64,000 bases of DNA, from positions 2,356,001-2,420,000 of the forward strand of contig NC_135202.1 in NCBI RefSeq assembly GCF_050948175.1, in the 5' to 3' direction. Positions 48,223 to 60,926 of this stretch are shown here, in pieces. Below the pieces are notes generated by a model, which was given only the letters and a program-made list of their open reading frames with translations, was not told the origin of the DNA and did not search any database. The position numbers were made by a program, and so were the translations under genes. Origin of the DNA: Xylocopa sonorina. Its lineage: Eukaryota; Arthropoda; Insecta; Hymenoptera; Apidae. Each line of letters starts with the position of its first letter. Position 1 is the stretch's first letter.

Positions 48223-50069
48223 CTCGTAGAAGAAAGTTGAATATTTATTGAAAATTAAAATAATTCTTTCAATGTTCTGTTTAATCAAACAGTCGATACA
48301 TACAATATATTCTTGACTAGTAACGACCCCTTATCTGCTACCATCTACTTTCGTCTTATTTATCGTTTCATTTATTTGCTTCATATCCAATCGAAAGGAT
48401 ACGCTTCTCGTGTCCTTCTATATCAATCCACTGTACAAATTCGTAAACTCGAAGAGCTCGTCGAACGAAATCATACGTTAACCTCGACCCACTATTCTCC
48501 CCGCTGAACCTACGGCTCGTTGTTGCTACTATCTCCTTGTAATAAATTATACGTATCAGCCGTTTCAAAATAGTCACCGTGGACGTAAACGTGAAACGAT
48601 GTGACGAGCGATTCGGAATTGGACAATTGACGGGTAAACGTGTGATCGCCCGGAGACACAACGGAGCACGAAATCGTTAATTAATTAAATATTATTATTA
48701 TCGTTATTCAGCCATGTGACCATACGTGAGAAATATATGACCTAACCCGTCGATCTTCATCCGTTCGACGTTTCGCGCGTATGAAAGCCACGGGGAACGA
48801 ACGTGGATCGAGGTAGAAGACGGTACGCGCTGGGGAGAAAGAAATCGTTTCTTTCTAGGCGAGAGAGTTCCTCTTAGACTGATTTATAGCAAAGGAATGA
48901 TGAGGCATTGCGCGATGTTAAACGCTGCCTTTATGACCCGTTGCTGATCCTCTGACGCTCAGTTTGATTGCGCATCATTAATCAGCGGGGTTGCTCGCTT
49001 CTTCGCCTGCATGGTGCTCGTACCGATGTCGGAAGGCTCGCGCTCCTTCCTTTTTGGCCCAGTTGCGGCACATTTGGACGAAAAATTTATTCAACCCTCT
49101 TCTCGTATGATGATAAGGAAAGGAACGATGGAGGACACCCGACGACAATTATGCCAAACAAATGTATAGGGGCTCTTAGGGGATACTTATGCAAGAGTCT
49201 CTCTCCCGCTGCTTCATTGAAAGGTTAATTAAAGGTAGATACGATCTAAACATCAAACATCTGATTGGATTCGTTAAGAACTTGTAAATCACCATTTACA
49301 AACTACCGTCTGCGCACGTAATACCATCGAAGCAAGCTGCTGAACATTCTGGAGCAGCCAATTCACGCTTAAATGAAACCGGTCTAATTAATATAAGAGG
49401 GCAACAATCGACTTTACTGGTAAATACAAAATTCACGTGTGTGAAACACGAGCATAATCGTTGGCTACGGCGAAACGAAGTGTGATCGACAATTAACTCT
49501 CCAACTAGAGGCTAGTAGAACGTTTCGAGGGCACGCAGCGGTCTCCCTATCGGGCACACCTGATCGCAACCTGCGCGTTAAACTATCGCCAGCGTTATAA
49601 CTCCGCGCGGCCGACACCTTGCCTCAGCATCGCTCGGCCGCTCCTGTTCCGACGATTATCTCGATTACTCGCGTCCGCTTCTTAAACAAGCCACCGACCC
49701 TTCCACGGGCTGCGTATGTTTGCCCGCGGGATTAAATTGTGTTTGACCAAATACTTAGTCGCGCCCGAGTAGCCGTCCCGTTAGCGCGAACCGAACGTTT
49801 GTTTGCCGCGCTTGTAGCCACGCGTATCGCTCCTCGATCTCCTCCGTTGCGGTTCGATTTATCAATCTTTCGCTTCGAACATCGCGTTTGATATAATACC
49901 GGGACACGACGTCAGTTCAATTATTCGAATCGTTCGACTCCGAACCTCTTCGTACCAACTTCCACCAACGTCTAATAGTTAACGCTTATTGGTAAGAAGA
50001 AATTCGAGTATCGTGCTTTTTATTTCTTTGCGAATTATACAATTGTGCGTTTCCTGTCACGCACGAATA

Positions 50070-50071
<2 letters not shown>

Positions 50072-50102
<31 letters not shown>
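50072..50102. repeat. TC dinucleotide array
   Basis: 15 uninterrupted TC units. Confidence 0.95.
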
Positions 50103-50105
<3 letters not shown>

Positions 50106-52514
50106 CACGGGAAAACTGGGAAGAAATTGTGTTTGAAAATATCAGCCGCCGATCGTAAATGATAGCGAAGATGCTTTCGTCTCCAAAAGAAGACCTCGTT
50201 ATTCCTCGAATCAACACTCTCGTCGTTAACGACGAGTCAGACGTGATGCCTCGCAGCAGGTGTTCCCGCCTGGCATCTATCCGAATCGTTCTTGTTCTCG
50301 CCTGCGAGAAAACGGCACCGTTCTAGAGAACGTGGCAGAAAAAAAAACCGTCTCAGCTCGCGGATGGGATCTCAAGGAAAAACACGATTGTAGAAAGAAT
50401 CGAGAGATCTCGAGGAAAGGAAAGAGGAGGGAAAACGTTGTTGGTGATCCGCGTGCGTGTAAAGACAAGTAGAAGGGGGCGAGTACCAGTCGAGGGGGTC
50501 AGAAGAACGCAAGCGATTCGTCACAGATATTATTTGAAGGGGCTGTCTCTTTTTCCTTCACTCCCTGTCTCTCCCCGGCGGGTTTCGAAGCACCGGCACA
50601 ATACAAGTCAACACGGCTGTCTGCGTAATGAAGTACTTTCTCGAGGGTTGGATCCCGCCTAACAGAGGCCGAAGAGGCGGCCAGAGGGGAGTCCGGTAAT
50701 TGGGGGGTAGCCCACTCTATCCGCAACCCCACGAGAGAAACCCCCCTAACATATGCTACCCTCGATCGGGCTAGCCTCGTTTGTCCCGTGTTCCCCTGTC
50801 CACGATCGCGTTCCTACCCGCGCTAATCCTCCTCCCGATCTCGATCTCGAGCCTTGTGTAATAGATAAATAAAGGCTACGAGTCCCGTGCGCGATCCACG
50901 AACCAAAGCTGTTCCGTGTCGAGTGGGGTGCCGAAATGAGCAGCCTCGAACGGTGTCAAGGGTTTTCAAGATTTTCACCCGGTTTTCGTGGGGTTTCTCG
51001 ACAGATTCGGCAATGATCATCGAGGTTATTCATTTTTATCCTTCGTTACGCGCGCCATCATGGTACGAAAGTTTCGCACGAGACGAATCAGTAGCCAATC
51101 TAGGTTAAAAGATAATCGCATCGTGAAAAATTATACGAACAGCGATTCGTTCGTTACCGCGCAAATATCTTCGAGCTCGCTGTACGGTTCGATCCCAGGA
51201 ATCATTCATCTTCGTTAAAACTGGCCTTGCTCGGGCAAGCCAGGAACGCGTATTGCGTTTCATCGTATCCTGAAGGTAAAGCCTTCATGGTTCCACGAAA
51301 CCCCTGACAATTACCAAAAAAGTCGAAATTCCGCTAACGAGTCTCTTGCCTCTATCTGTGCATCGAAATCGTTATCGATGAATGCTTTGAAAGAGGGAAA
51401 TCGCGAAGGAGAACGACAGGGGGTTTGTTTATTTTTCGTATCGATTGATGGAATCTCGGATACACCCGTGTCACCCCTGGCAATTTATCGCTGTTCCGTT
51501 GCGCGCCCTAACCCTTCTCGATCGCCAGCATATGAAGACATCAAGGGAATTTATGTGCACCGCAATCAATTGTCACCCGGCCACCCTGCGTTTGTATGCT
51601 TTTTTTCCTCGTGCGTAAATTTAACGCGCCGTCTGTCGTCCGATCCTTGACTTCCTCAATTACCGTCCATTGTGAGGCTCCGGTGGCTTAATCGCGCGAA
51701 AGGATTTGTTTCGGTGGCGGGGCAAACTCTAAACGTTGCCAATTTTCTCACTTGTCTCGTACGTTGTTTGCGTACAATATAATGGTAAATATGGCTCTTA
51801 TAACTTCTCTTTATGGCGCGTCACTTTTTCTTCACACAACTCACTATCTACTGTTATGTAATTCACGGTTCGCGTCGAGTCTATAAAACGCGACCGGAAT
51901 GTTCCTATTGTCCTATTGTTCATTTCTAATGTCCTCGTGAGATGGTCTTCATGCGATTTGAGATGTTTCAACGATATACGTACGTAGGCTTGCAGTTTTT
52001 ATTACATCGCAAGACGTTTACGGAATCCTGTTCAAAGTTTTTCAACTTAAATTGGAGAACTTATAACCCCACCCACTGAAATAGAATCATCGAAGGTAGA
52101 ATCTTGCCGAGAGAGGCAGCCAATCGATCGTTTCAACCGGAAAGGCCCCTATTAGCCCGGAAACACGGACGACACACGGAGTATCGTACGGAAGTCGGCA
52201 CCGCTCACCTGTCAGGTCCACGTGACCGTCACGACTTTTCCACGACGACGGGCAAGGAGAGCGCGCCTCTGTCCTGCCCCGTTTTCCCTCCGGCTACGTC
52301 CACGTCGTGTTTCCACGTGACTTCCATGTGCTCGTTAACGTCGGCTTTAGGTGAAATCGAGAGCGTCGACGTCACGGTCGCTCGAAACGGAAAGAGGGAA
52401 AGACTCGGGGGTCGGTGGGACGAGGTTCGTCGAACATGGGTAGAGAGTCGCGTGGGAAGGGGCGGGCAGGGTGAAAAAGAGAGGCAGCGTGAAGGGTGAA
52501 AGGAAGGCGCGGTG

Positions 52515-52541
52515 GAGAGAGAGAGAGAGAGAGAGAGAGAG
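52515..52541. repeat. GA dinucleotide array
   Basis: 13 GA units, followed about 45 bp later by a GAC triplet array. Confidence 0.95.
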
Positions 52542-52583
52542 GGACGGGAACGTCGGCAAAGTTCCTCCCTAATTGGGGTGGAA

Positions 52584-52645
52584 CGACGTCGACTACGACT
52601 ACGACTACGACGACGACGACAACGGCGACGACGACGACGACGACT
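52584..52645. repeat. GAC/TAC triplet array
   Basis: ACG-phase triplets with TAC, GAC and AAC/GGC variants. The tail is pure GAC. Confidence 0.93.
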
Positions 52646-55600
52646 TGTGCCCGGGGATAAAACCGGAGCTGGCGTCCTCTCGAAGCGCAGACCCTCTTCT
52701 TCGTGACCGATTGCGTGGCTCGGTGAACGGGATTTTCAATTCCAGCATCTCGCGACTCCTGGCCGCGGAAGAGGCACTTCGATCTGCGCCAGAACGGAAC
52801 GCTTGTTTCGAAGATCCGCTCAAGGATTCCGCGGGCTGTCGTACGCCGTTCAATTGGGACTGAGTGGTATCTGGGACGAGGAGACGGTCGACTTTGAAAC
52901 AAAGGAAATTGCGATGGGAAAAGGAACTGTGCTGTGCTGAATACCACCGCGAAACGAAAACGAGTACTGCTTTTCTTTGAGATCGGTTTACACTGTCGAT
53001 TTTTATGGATATCGAGGGTCAAGAACGATATTCATGGGAATTTTTAGTTCCTCCCTCTGAAAGAGCTCTCGGTGCACGCCGTGCTCTACTTAAAACGTTC
53101 AACTAAGTAGGGGTTGCACGATGAACGAACGCAGTTGTATATTTTAATTTTCGGATTTTATTCCGAATGGACGGGTGGATTGCTTTTGATCGGAGTCGAA
53201 GGATAACCACTCGGCCCGACGTTGCTTTGTGTAAAACTTGCGATTGGGCACCGAATACATGCGAGCCACGACAAGAAGGTGTACTTCTACTTTACACAGT
53301 TTCTAGTGCAATTTTCAGTATGCAACAACTGTTCGATGTACTATATTCAAAACCTGATTATTTTTCCAAACGATAGCATTTCTTTGCTCTTTCCTGCTCT
53401 TTGAATCCTACACGAATCTCGAACAAGAATATGTACAATAAATAAAGTGAACGTTCGTTATCGACGTCGCGATGACGTTGTCGTTTGTCTGCCACCCTAT
53501 TTACATATCTCATCCGCCAGAGCGCTAAAAAAGAAGGGTAAAAGTTAATCCGAAAGCGGTCTCCTCTCTTTTTTATTTTTTCTATTGCAACGGAAGCTGC
53601 AAAACCGCTGCACAAAGTCGGTAGCGACGTACGCTTTGCACAGAAATGTTTGCACGGCTACCGGAGCCAGCCGACACGAAAATGAGCATAATATTTGGCC
53701 GCGTAACCAATCAATTAGCGCGGGCAACGAGCATCACCAGGCGCGCATTGGTTTACCGCTGACTGGCCACCCCGGTTTGCGATCAATCGAATAAACAACC
53801 CCTCATGCGATTCGCTCCACCGCTGCCTCGAGGATCCGTGCAAACACTCTAGAGACTATTACCGCCCGAATCCTCGACCTGGACTGTTGCGAAATTGTTT
53901 CGCGACGTAAGTGAGAAAATTTCGCTCGTTCCGAAACGGATAATCCACGGAGTGTGAGAGTAGCGTTTGCGTTTCAAATGATGATTTCTTAAATGATGAT
54001 TTGCGAATTGTGAACGTTACATTTATAGTTTAGACTGTATTCATTTAATCTAACAGAATTTTATAAGTCGAAAATTTGTAGAAATTCTACCTTGAAACTC
54101 GAACCTTTTTCCAACCCCCGCGATCGGGGTAGATTCAACGGACCAGCTAGATCGGCATCGTTCATCACCAGGAGTTGATCATTCTTGCGAAACGTCAACG
54201 TGTTTATATTTAGTTGTCGACTCGATGACCGAGCAATAATTGCGAGCGATTCAGGGTGCAAAATCGTCACGGATGACGGACTACGCTCTCACGGCCCTTC
54301 AGCCGGATTCGACCGTCTATTTACGAACACACGTCGGCCCGCGTTAACCAACGGCGCACCTTTTGTGGATAGCTCGCTACACACAAAACCAGTGTGTCCC
54401 ATCCTCTGGTCCAGGGGTGCCTGGATTTGCGTCGGTTAACACGTGGACCTAATGCGATCACTTCCGCCATTTATGTTAAATAAGCCTTGCGAGTAACGGT
54501 GACTGATTTTTTTGTGCGCCATCACGAAACCGCGACGACGCCCGAATGCTGGACGGTCATCCCGTGGTCTTTGCGCGTTGTTGCGATACGCAATCGTGCT
54601 CGAAGCAAATGATACATCTTTCAATCGTTTTCGGCAGAAAGCATTGGTCTAGAATTATAACTCGGCGAGGGGATCACTTTGACCAATTTACTCTCGAATT
54701 GGAGCTACAGTTTGACGCATAGGATTTGTAGCTTTGCACATTTTCCGTCGGAAATGTCGCGGAGCAAGTGGTACAACTCAATCGCCGGACAGTGATTGAC
54801 TTGTACTACTATGTACGTCTCATTAAATGCTAGAGTTTATAGATCGTTGGATAGCGCGTTCGCCGGGATAATGTTCGTCGCAAAATCTTTGCTACAACCC
54901 ACGCTGTTTCCGATCATTTCACACGGTACGCCTTACATTTGCTTATTTTGTGCGCATCAAATTATGGAATAGGGAAAGTGATTATGTTGCATAGCGTATC
55001 GCGTACATGTGACGTTATATTATATCATAAAAGAAAAAAAGAAAATACTAACTGGTAAATTTATAGGCTAGTATATATTCAGCATATTATATTTTTTCTA
55101 TACGTTCGTAATTACGAGATATGCGTGTGTGATATTGGCCTTTCGTATCATTAGTTACCAACGCATCATCGTTGCCACTGGTAGCGAACACGTATGGAGT
55201 ATCGAATATTTTATCGTTCTCTGTCCCGCATTCGTAAATCGTTTTATACAAAATAATTTATTATACATCGTATCGTGTAAACGATCGAATTATTGTAACA
55301 ATATCACGATATCTCTCATCCACAGTCGCAAAATGCATAACGAATTCGAACGCGGTCGGAGCCTTTCCAAAGACGAGATTCGCACTCATCCCAATTCTTC
55401 CTCCTCTTTTATCTCCTCTTCTCTAAAATGTTAATTCACGGGCGTTTGTTTCTCGCACGCGCGTTCGCAGCGTGGCGCACGGGCGCACGGAGAGGCTGTA
55501 TCCTTTGAAATTCTCCGGTCAGGTGTCCCGCTGGGACATAATAAGGCGTATATCTATTCTTTCCACGGCCGATAACCCATGGCCAGCCACCCACGAAACC

Positions 55601-55689
55601 TTCGCGAACCGCCGACGCGGGCAAGTCGTAGGGCGGCCTCGCGCGCACCCTCACCCTCCCAAGGCATTTCCCCTCCATTTTCCTCGCAG

Positions 55690-56240
55690 TTTGTTATTCT
55701 GAAAGTCTCTTTTTAGCCGTAGAAACTCGACACAGCCGGGCAGAACCCGGCTTTCCTCCCTCACGTGCCCGCCCCTTTACGTGAGTAACCTCTTTTCTCC
55801 GCGTCCGTCCTCCCTCTTCTTCAGCCCTCGCTGTCTTTCAGCCACCCTTGGTCTCTCCACCGCTCCACCTCTCTCCTTTTCGCCCCGTTCCAGTCAACTC
55901 TCTCGCCTTGTCACTTTCTCGTTTCGACCCTCTCCCACTCGTCCCGCGCCACGTCTCCCCTCTTCAGATCCACTCACCCCTTTTTCCTGTGTAGATTTCT
56001 GCCCCGTTTCTACCCTCCCTCCCACCCTCGACATCGTCGGTTCTCACCCTGCGTTCCATAGAGGCTAACCTTCCTTACGAAGAATGAAATTACCTTCGTT
56101 ACGCGAAACTCCGTTCGCCCCAGCCCCTGAACCCGATTCCTGGGTTCTCTCGTTTTCCCTCTCTTTCTGCCTTTCACCCTTCCAACCTCCTCTCCGCTAC
56201 GACTTCACCCCTGCTCACTGCTGTGGCTCCTTCCAGAGTC
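55690..56240. other. long pyrimidine-rich tract
   Basis: The plus strand is strongly C/T-biased for about 550 bp, with short breaks such as the one around 56.06-56.12 kb and no regular repeat unit. A plus-strand open frame across it (55781-56068) is Ser/Pro/Leu-rich and looks like a product of the base bias. Confidence 0.7.
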
Positions 56241-57359
56241 GAGTGAAACGTTATGTACGTATACTGGGCACTCGTACATGGCGCACCCACACACACACAC
56301 ATACACAAGGTATTACGCGTACATGGGCCACGTTCGCGTCAGAGGAACGATTTTATTGCGCCATTTTTCCCACCGCGAGGTACTGCTCCTCGGGGATGTT
56401 ACTAAAGTAATGGCTCCTTCAGAGACCCGCAATTCAACGCCACGTGACACTCGGTGGATTTATGGTCACTCGCTCGATACGTCCGTCGTCTTCCTCCTGC
56501 TTTCTTCCGCTTTTTCGTTCCCTTTCGTCCTTACGTTTGTTGGTTCCACCTTTATTCCGCTTTCCGAGTACAGTTTTTAATCCTTCTCGATGCCTTACCA
56601 CGGGGCTAATACCGTTCAGGAAAAGGTTCTAGCGAAACGTAACATAGTGTTACACGAATCAGCTGGTACAACGTAGCTACCTTCTATCGCTACCGTTTAC
56701 GAAAATAAACGAAGGTTCTCGAAATCGTACAGAATTAGTATTTATTTCAGATTTTCATAAGGATAATTGTTTCAAAATGTAGTTATCATTGCACCGGTTC
56801 CTGTCGTCGTTGAATCATCATTGACGATCCTCTCACCGGAACACCCCCGCTCGTTTCGTACACCTGGATGACCCGATATCGTGTACCAGATAGAGAATTA
56901 TTATCTGTTCGTCGACAAGATGAATGGAGTTCATTGATAGACGATCAATTGTATGCCGAGGGGGGATTTCTGCGGCATTGTCCGACGGAAAGTACCTTGT
57001 CAAATCTGCTGCACGGAGATTTGCTACGCGATGCCTCTCCCGCACATTGGGGTGAAGTAACGAGCCAAAGGGGGTGATAATCGTTTCCTATTCGCCCAAG
57101 TCTATCGACTCACCAGTTGCTCCTCCTTTGCCGCTCGATCTCGACAGTCATTATTTTCGATATATTTATTACGTTACTGTTACGTACGTACGTGTGTACG
57201 TACTACGGATGACGTAGGAACTCATCTTCGACAATATTATAAAAAGATCCGTATAAGATAATTTAATTGGGCGAAAGTACACGGTCGTACAAGTACTACA
57301 GAATCGACCAGTAGCTTTAGAGGTATCTTGTTTCCTATTTACAGTATTCGTTAACACTG

Positions 57360-57362
<3 letters not shown>

Positions 57363-57400
<38 letters not shown>
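57363..57400. repeat. CT dinucleotide array
   Basis: 19 uninterrupted CT units. Confidence 0.96.
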
Positions 57401-57401
<1 letters not shown>

Positions 57402-60400
57402 AGCTTGAATGAAAGTTTGGAATTTTCAAAAAATTACGATTCTAAGAATAACTGATCGTACGTGTAAACTGTCTAATAGTTCCCGGAATTGTACGTCGCG
57501 GGGGTGTCCCGTTTACAAGGACGGCGTCGATCGTCCGGTGTCGCAGACGCTTTTGAAAATAGCTCGAATTCGGCAATGCCGGGCCAGTCTTCCTTTCTCC
57601 ACGCGTCATTAGCCTAGCCACGAAAGAGAGGAATAAGGGGGAGCCTCGTGCTCGAACTTTACGCGGTTCACACCCCTGCAGACGGATCACGTGTCAGCCA
57701 CGCTAGGACCTGGCGCCAGGGCTCATCTCGTCCTCTTCGGTTCCCTTTTTCGGAGACCTTTGAGGTAGACCGCAAAAATCATCGACTCCGTGAAACTGTA
57801 CGCAGGCCAGCGTGCAGAACAGAGTGCATCGCACACGTGCTGCTCGCGACCCGCCCGTTTCCTCGATCTACGAGAACGGCGTCGACTTTCGTTGTTACCT
57901 CGTCAAGTCGCGGGCGTGTCGACAGACGAGAAGACAAGGAACACAGGTTTCCGTGTTGCCGTCGCGTCTGTGAAACGTGATCTCGCGGACAGTCGACTCG
58001 CGCTGACGAATGAAGCCATTGATGACCGTGGTTTTGTCCCGCGCTTTTTTGTATCGCGCTTTGTCCCGAGGATCCTTTTACTTCCTCGTGTTTCTGGTGG
58101 CTTAATCGCGGTATTTCTGTGGGTTTCAGAGCTCTGTGCGACGTATACAAATGAACGATTAGAAATTTAGTCTTCGAATCGTTCATTCAATCGTTGTTCC
58201 TCGTCGTGAGAAATTAGTTCGATTGAAATTTCGAGTGAATTTCTCGGAACACCGTGCAACACGTCTCATCGTTTAATCCCCATCGCAAGAAGCATCGGCA
58301 AAAATCTTTACGAATGGTCGGAAAAAACTGCGTCGCCTTCGACGGGGATATGCATCGCGTTAATGAAAGGGTGCACGGGCCGTTTCGTCGGTATTAGAAT
58401 AAACATTTCATCGCAGGAAATCATTAGGACCCGGACGCGGATCGATGTCGTGCCGGTTCACTTGATTCCCGCCGGACGTACGGTGCCTGTAGGCCTGCCC
58501 GGCAGCGAGTGGATCGTAAAAGTTGAAACGTAAAAAACGAAGAAACGCCCACCGTACTCGGCTTGCGCCGAGAAACGTTTCTTGCGACCATTATTCATAA
58601 AATGCTGGATGCCTCCGTGCCGTTTACTGCGTTTTCTTCCTACGTCCACAGCTCGCCGACCCCGTCCCCTTCTAAGGTTTCCGCGCTGCCCTTGCACCGC
58701 GTGTCTCCAGGAATTTCCTTGTTTTCTCCATCTAGCTATTTTATCATTTTCGCCGTACTCTCCTGCACACTCCTTACCTGCATATTTCTATGCATAGACG
58801 ATGGAACAGATTCGATTCCCGCCTTGCCTAGAACCCTCCCCACGCTATACGTTTATGAGACTATAGTATTTTCAATAGTAACGTACTCTTTACTCAGTTA
58901 TCAAAAGATGTTTAAAGTATTCGCATTCGATATATATTATATATACTGACTTGCATCTTGAAAAATGATTATCCGCTTGATACTTGAAGGTAACCATAGT
59001 CAAGCAAGACGCACAGTCACGAGTACCCATAGAAAACACCACTCGTAATTCGTTCAAAGGAAATCAGCGAAACGGACAGGGTTCACCTCGAGGGGTCATC
59101 TATCGGGGAGGGCACAGCAGGTGTTCCGGGGTGATTTTACGACAGCCCTTGACCTCGGCTATACCGATCGGAATAAGTTTTCCGCCGGTCAACCGGCACG
59201 CACGGTCGCGATCTCGTGCCCGCGCGTCTTCTCCGACCCCTTTTCGGAGCCCCCGATTTATGTGTGGCCCCGATCGGACGAATAACGATCTGTAAAGAGG
59301 TTTGTAAAGTTGGCGGGTAGCAAGAACCCCGTGGCGTCGCCGACTCGACCCTCCCTGTGTGAGATCGGCCGGGCATCGACGAGCCTCGCGCCTCGTCTGA
59401 AACTTTGTTGGGACCCGGTTCCAGCCCGATTTATTTCGCGCATTATAGTCGAACACGGCTGAGACTACTTGCGGGAACCAAAGCGTATCGCGGTTTACTT
59501 TTTATTTTCAAAATAAAGGGCTACAATAGACTTGGGGGGTGGTGGAGAACGGCGAATGAAGTTCCGCACCTTCGGTGCTGTGACTAAATACATTTATATG
59601 GTTTACGAGTTCTCAAATTTTGTTCAAGTAACGGAGTAATTTATCGTCCTTCGGAATTCGCAGTGACAATTAAAATATCCCACGCGCATCTTCGTACTCG
59701 AACTATCTCAGGACTTTGGACGCTAAAACACTTGTTCACCTTTTTATTTGCTTAAATTGCGATCGTTCTACCTTCCGGCAACGTACATAGTTCACGCAAA
59801 GTTATATTTGCACGAGTTTCGGTCGTTCTAGCTTCCTTTAAACCCGGAACACAGCGAGCCCGGTCAAATCGAGAATACTCGGGTTGCGTGTGGTCCCACG
59901 ACGACATCGTCCCCGTCTCTTTCCGGCAAATATCTCCGTTGGAGAGAAGCGCCAGCGACAGGGGCGAGTAGCGCGCGGCGACCATTCATATTCGCTGGCC
60001 CATGATCGATGACCTTCCGTCGCTTTGCGACGACACAAAACCCTCTCTCGCTATCGTACTCGATCTGCTCCTTATCATCCCCCGTGCTGCCTACGAGCCC
60101 CTCGTTTCTCGTGTCCGAGCCTCGAGTGGGTGGAGGGATCGCGAAAAAGAATTCCATGCCGCTTGTAATTGGACGACCGACCATCGACGCTGACGCCCTT
60201 TGACACGCACGGATTTACGTGCTCGCGATATTTTCATGAATTATATGTCGTACAGAAATATTATTTTCATTCTTATCAAAGAGAATCCACCGAATTCGCT
60301 ATGTTTCGCAAAAGCGCATTACACGCCAGGAGAAAGAAACAATTTTAATTGTATCTTAGAGGATGCCAAGTTTCTAGTACATCCTGTACCGAACAATTTC

Positions 60401-60851
60401 GATGTTTCGTAATCTCCGCGAAAGCTATTACGTCGAGGCGCGATCGAACTGAAACGCATCCAAATCGAACGTCAAAAGTCGCTGGTACTCCCGAGGAACG
60501 CGCAGAGGTGCTGGGCCATTTCTGCACACCCACACGACGCGAAGCGTGGGCCCTGAGACAATCGCCACCTACGAGGCCATTCTTCCGCGACGGGCCCGCA
60601 TGCGCGAGATCAGAGATTTACGGTTTTCTTGAGTTATGGCCAATTAATTAAACCGGGACGAAGAAGAATCGGTCGGTTCGTGCCATAATGATCCCCAAAG
60701 ACGGTTTTCAGGGCTCTCTCTCCGCTTTCGATGACGATGAATCTCTCCTGATCGAAGACTCGCCTGTACTTCGCATTCTGGAAAGTATGATTCTTCGTTG
60801 AATTCGGAACTGTTAGCTCCACCGAACATTCCCCCTTCATTTTTCCTTGAA

Positions 60852-60926
60852 TAAGAGTAAAGAAAAAAAAAAAAAAAAGAAAAAAAAACAGGGAAAAAAG
60901 AAAGAGAAAAAAGAAGAAAGAAGAAA
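60852..60926. repeat. A-rich polypurine tract
   Basis: Runs of A broken by single G or GG; almost pure purine over 75 bp. Confidence 0.92.

Larger units (their letters stand above)
48222..55690. other. upstream flank of ap, no gene recognised
   Basis: CT and GA arrays lie at 50072-50102 and 52515-52541, and a GAC array at 52584-52645. Positions 54.95-55.3 kb are AT-rich. Nothing else recognisable was found. Confidence 0.55.

Noticed and set aside
51180..51210. GGTTCGATCCC resembling a tRNA B box
   Set aside because: No matching A box upstream, and no acceptor or anticodon stem can be formed. Other TTCGA matches at 27315, 23383 and 58816 fail in the same way.
52372..53022. 216-codon minus-strand frame
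   Set aside because: Runs through the GAC and GA arrays (poly-Val and Ser-Leu runs). No recognisable domain.
57779..58186. 135- and 126-codon frames on opposite strands
   Set aside because: Mutually overlapping, without motifs, and no splice context. A shared 15-base string with 51.68 kb is within chance.
59100..59456. 118-codon minus-strand frame overlapping a plus-strand frame, CpG-rich
   Set aside because: Arg/Gly-rich translations on both strands with no domain; typical of high-CpG DNA.
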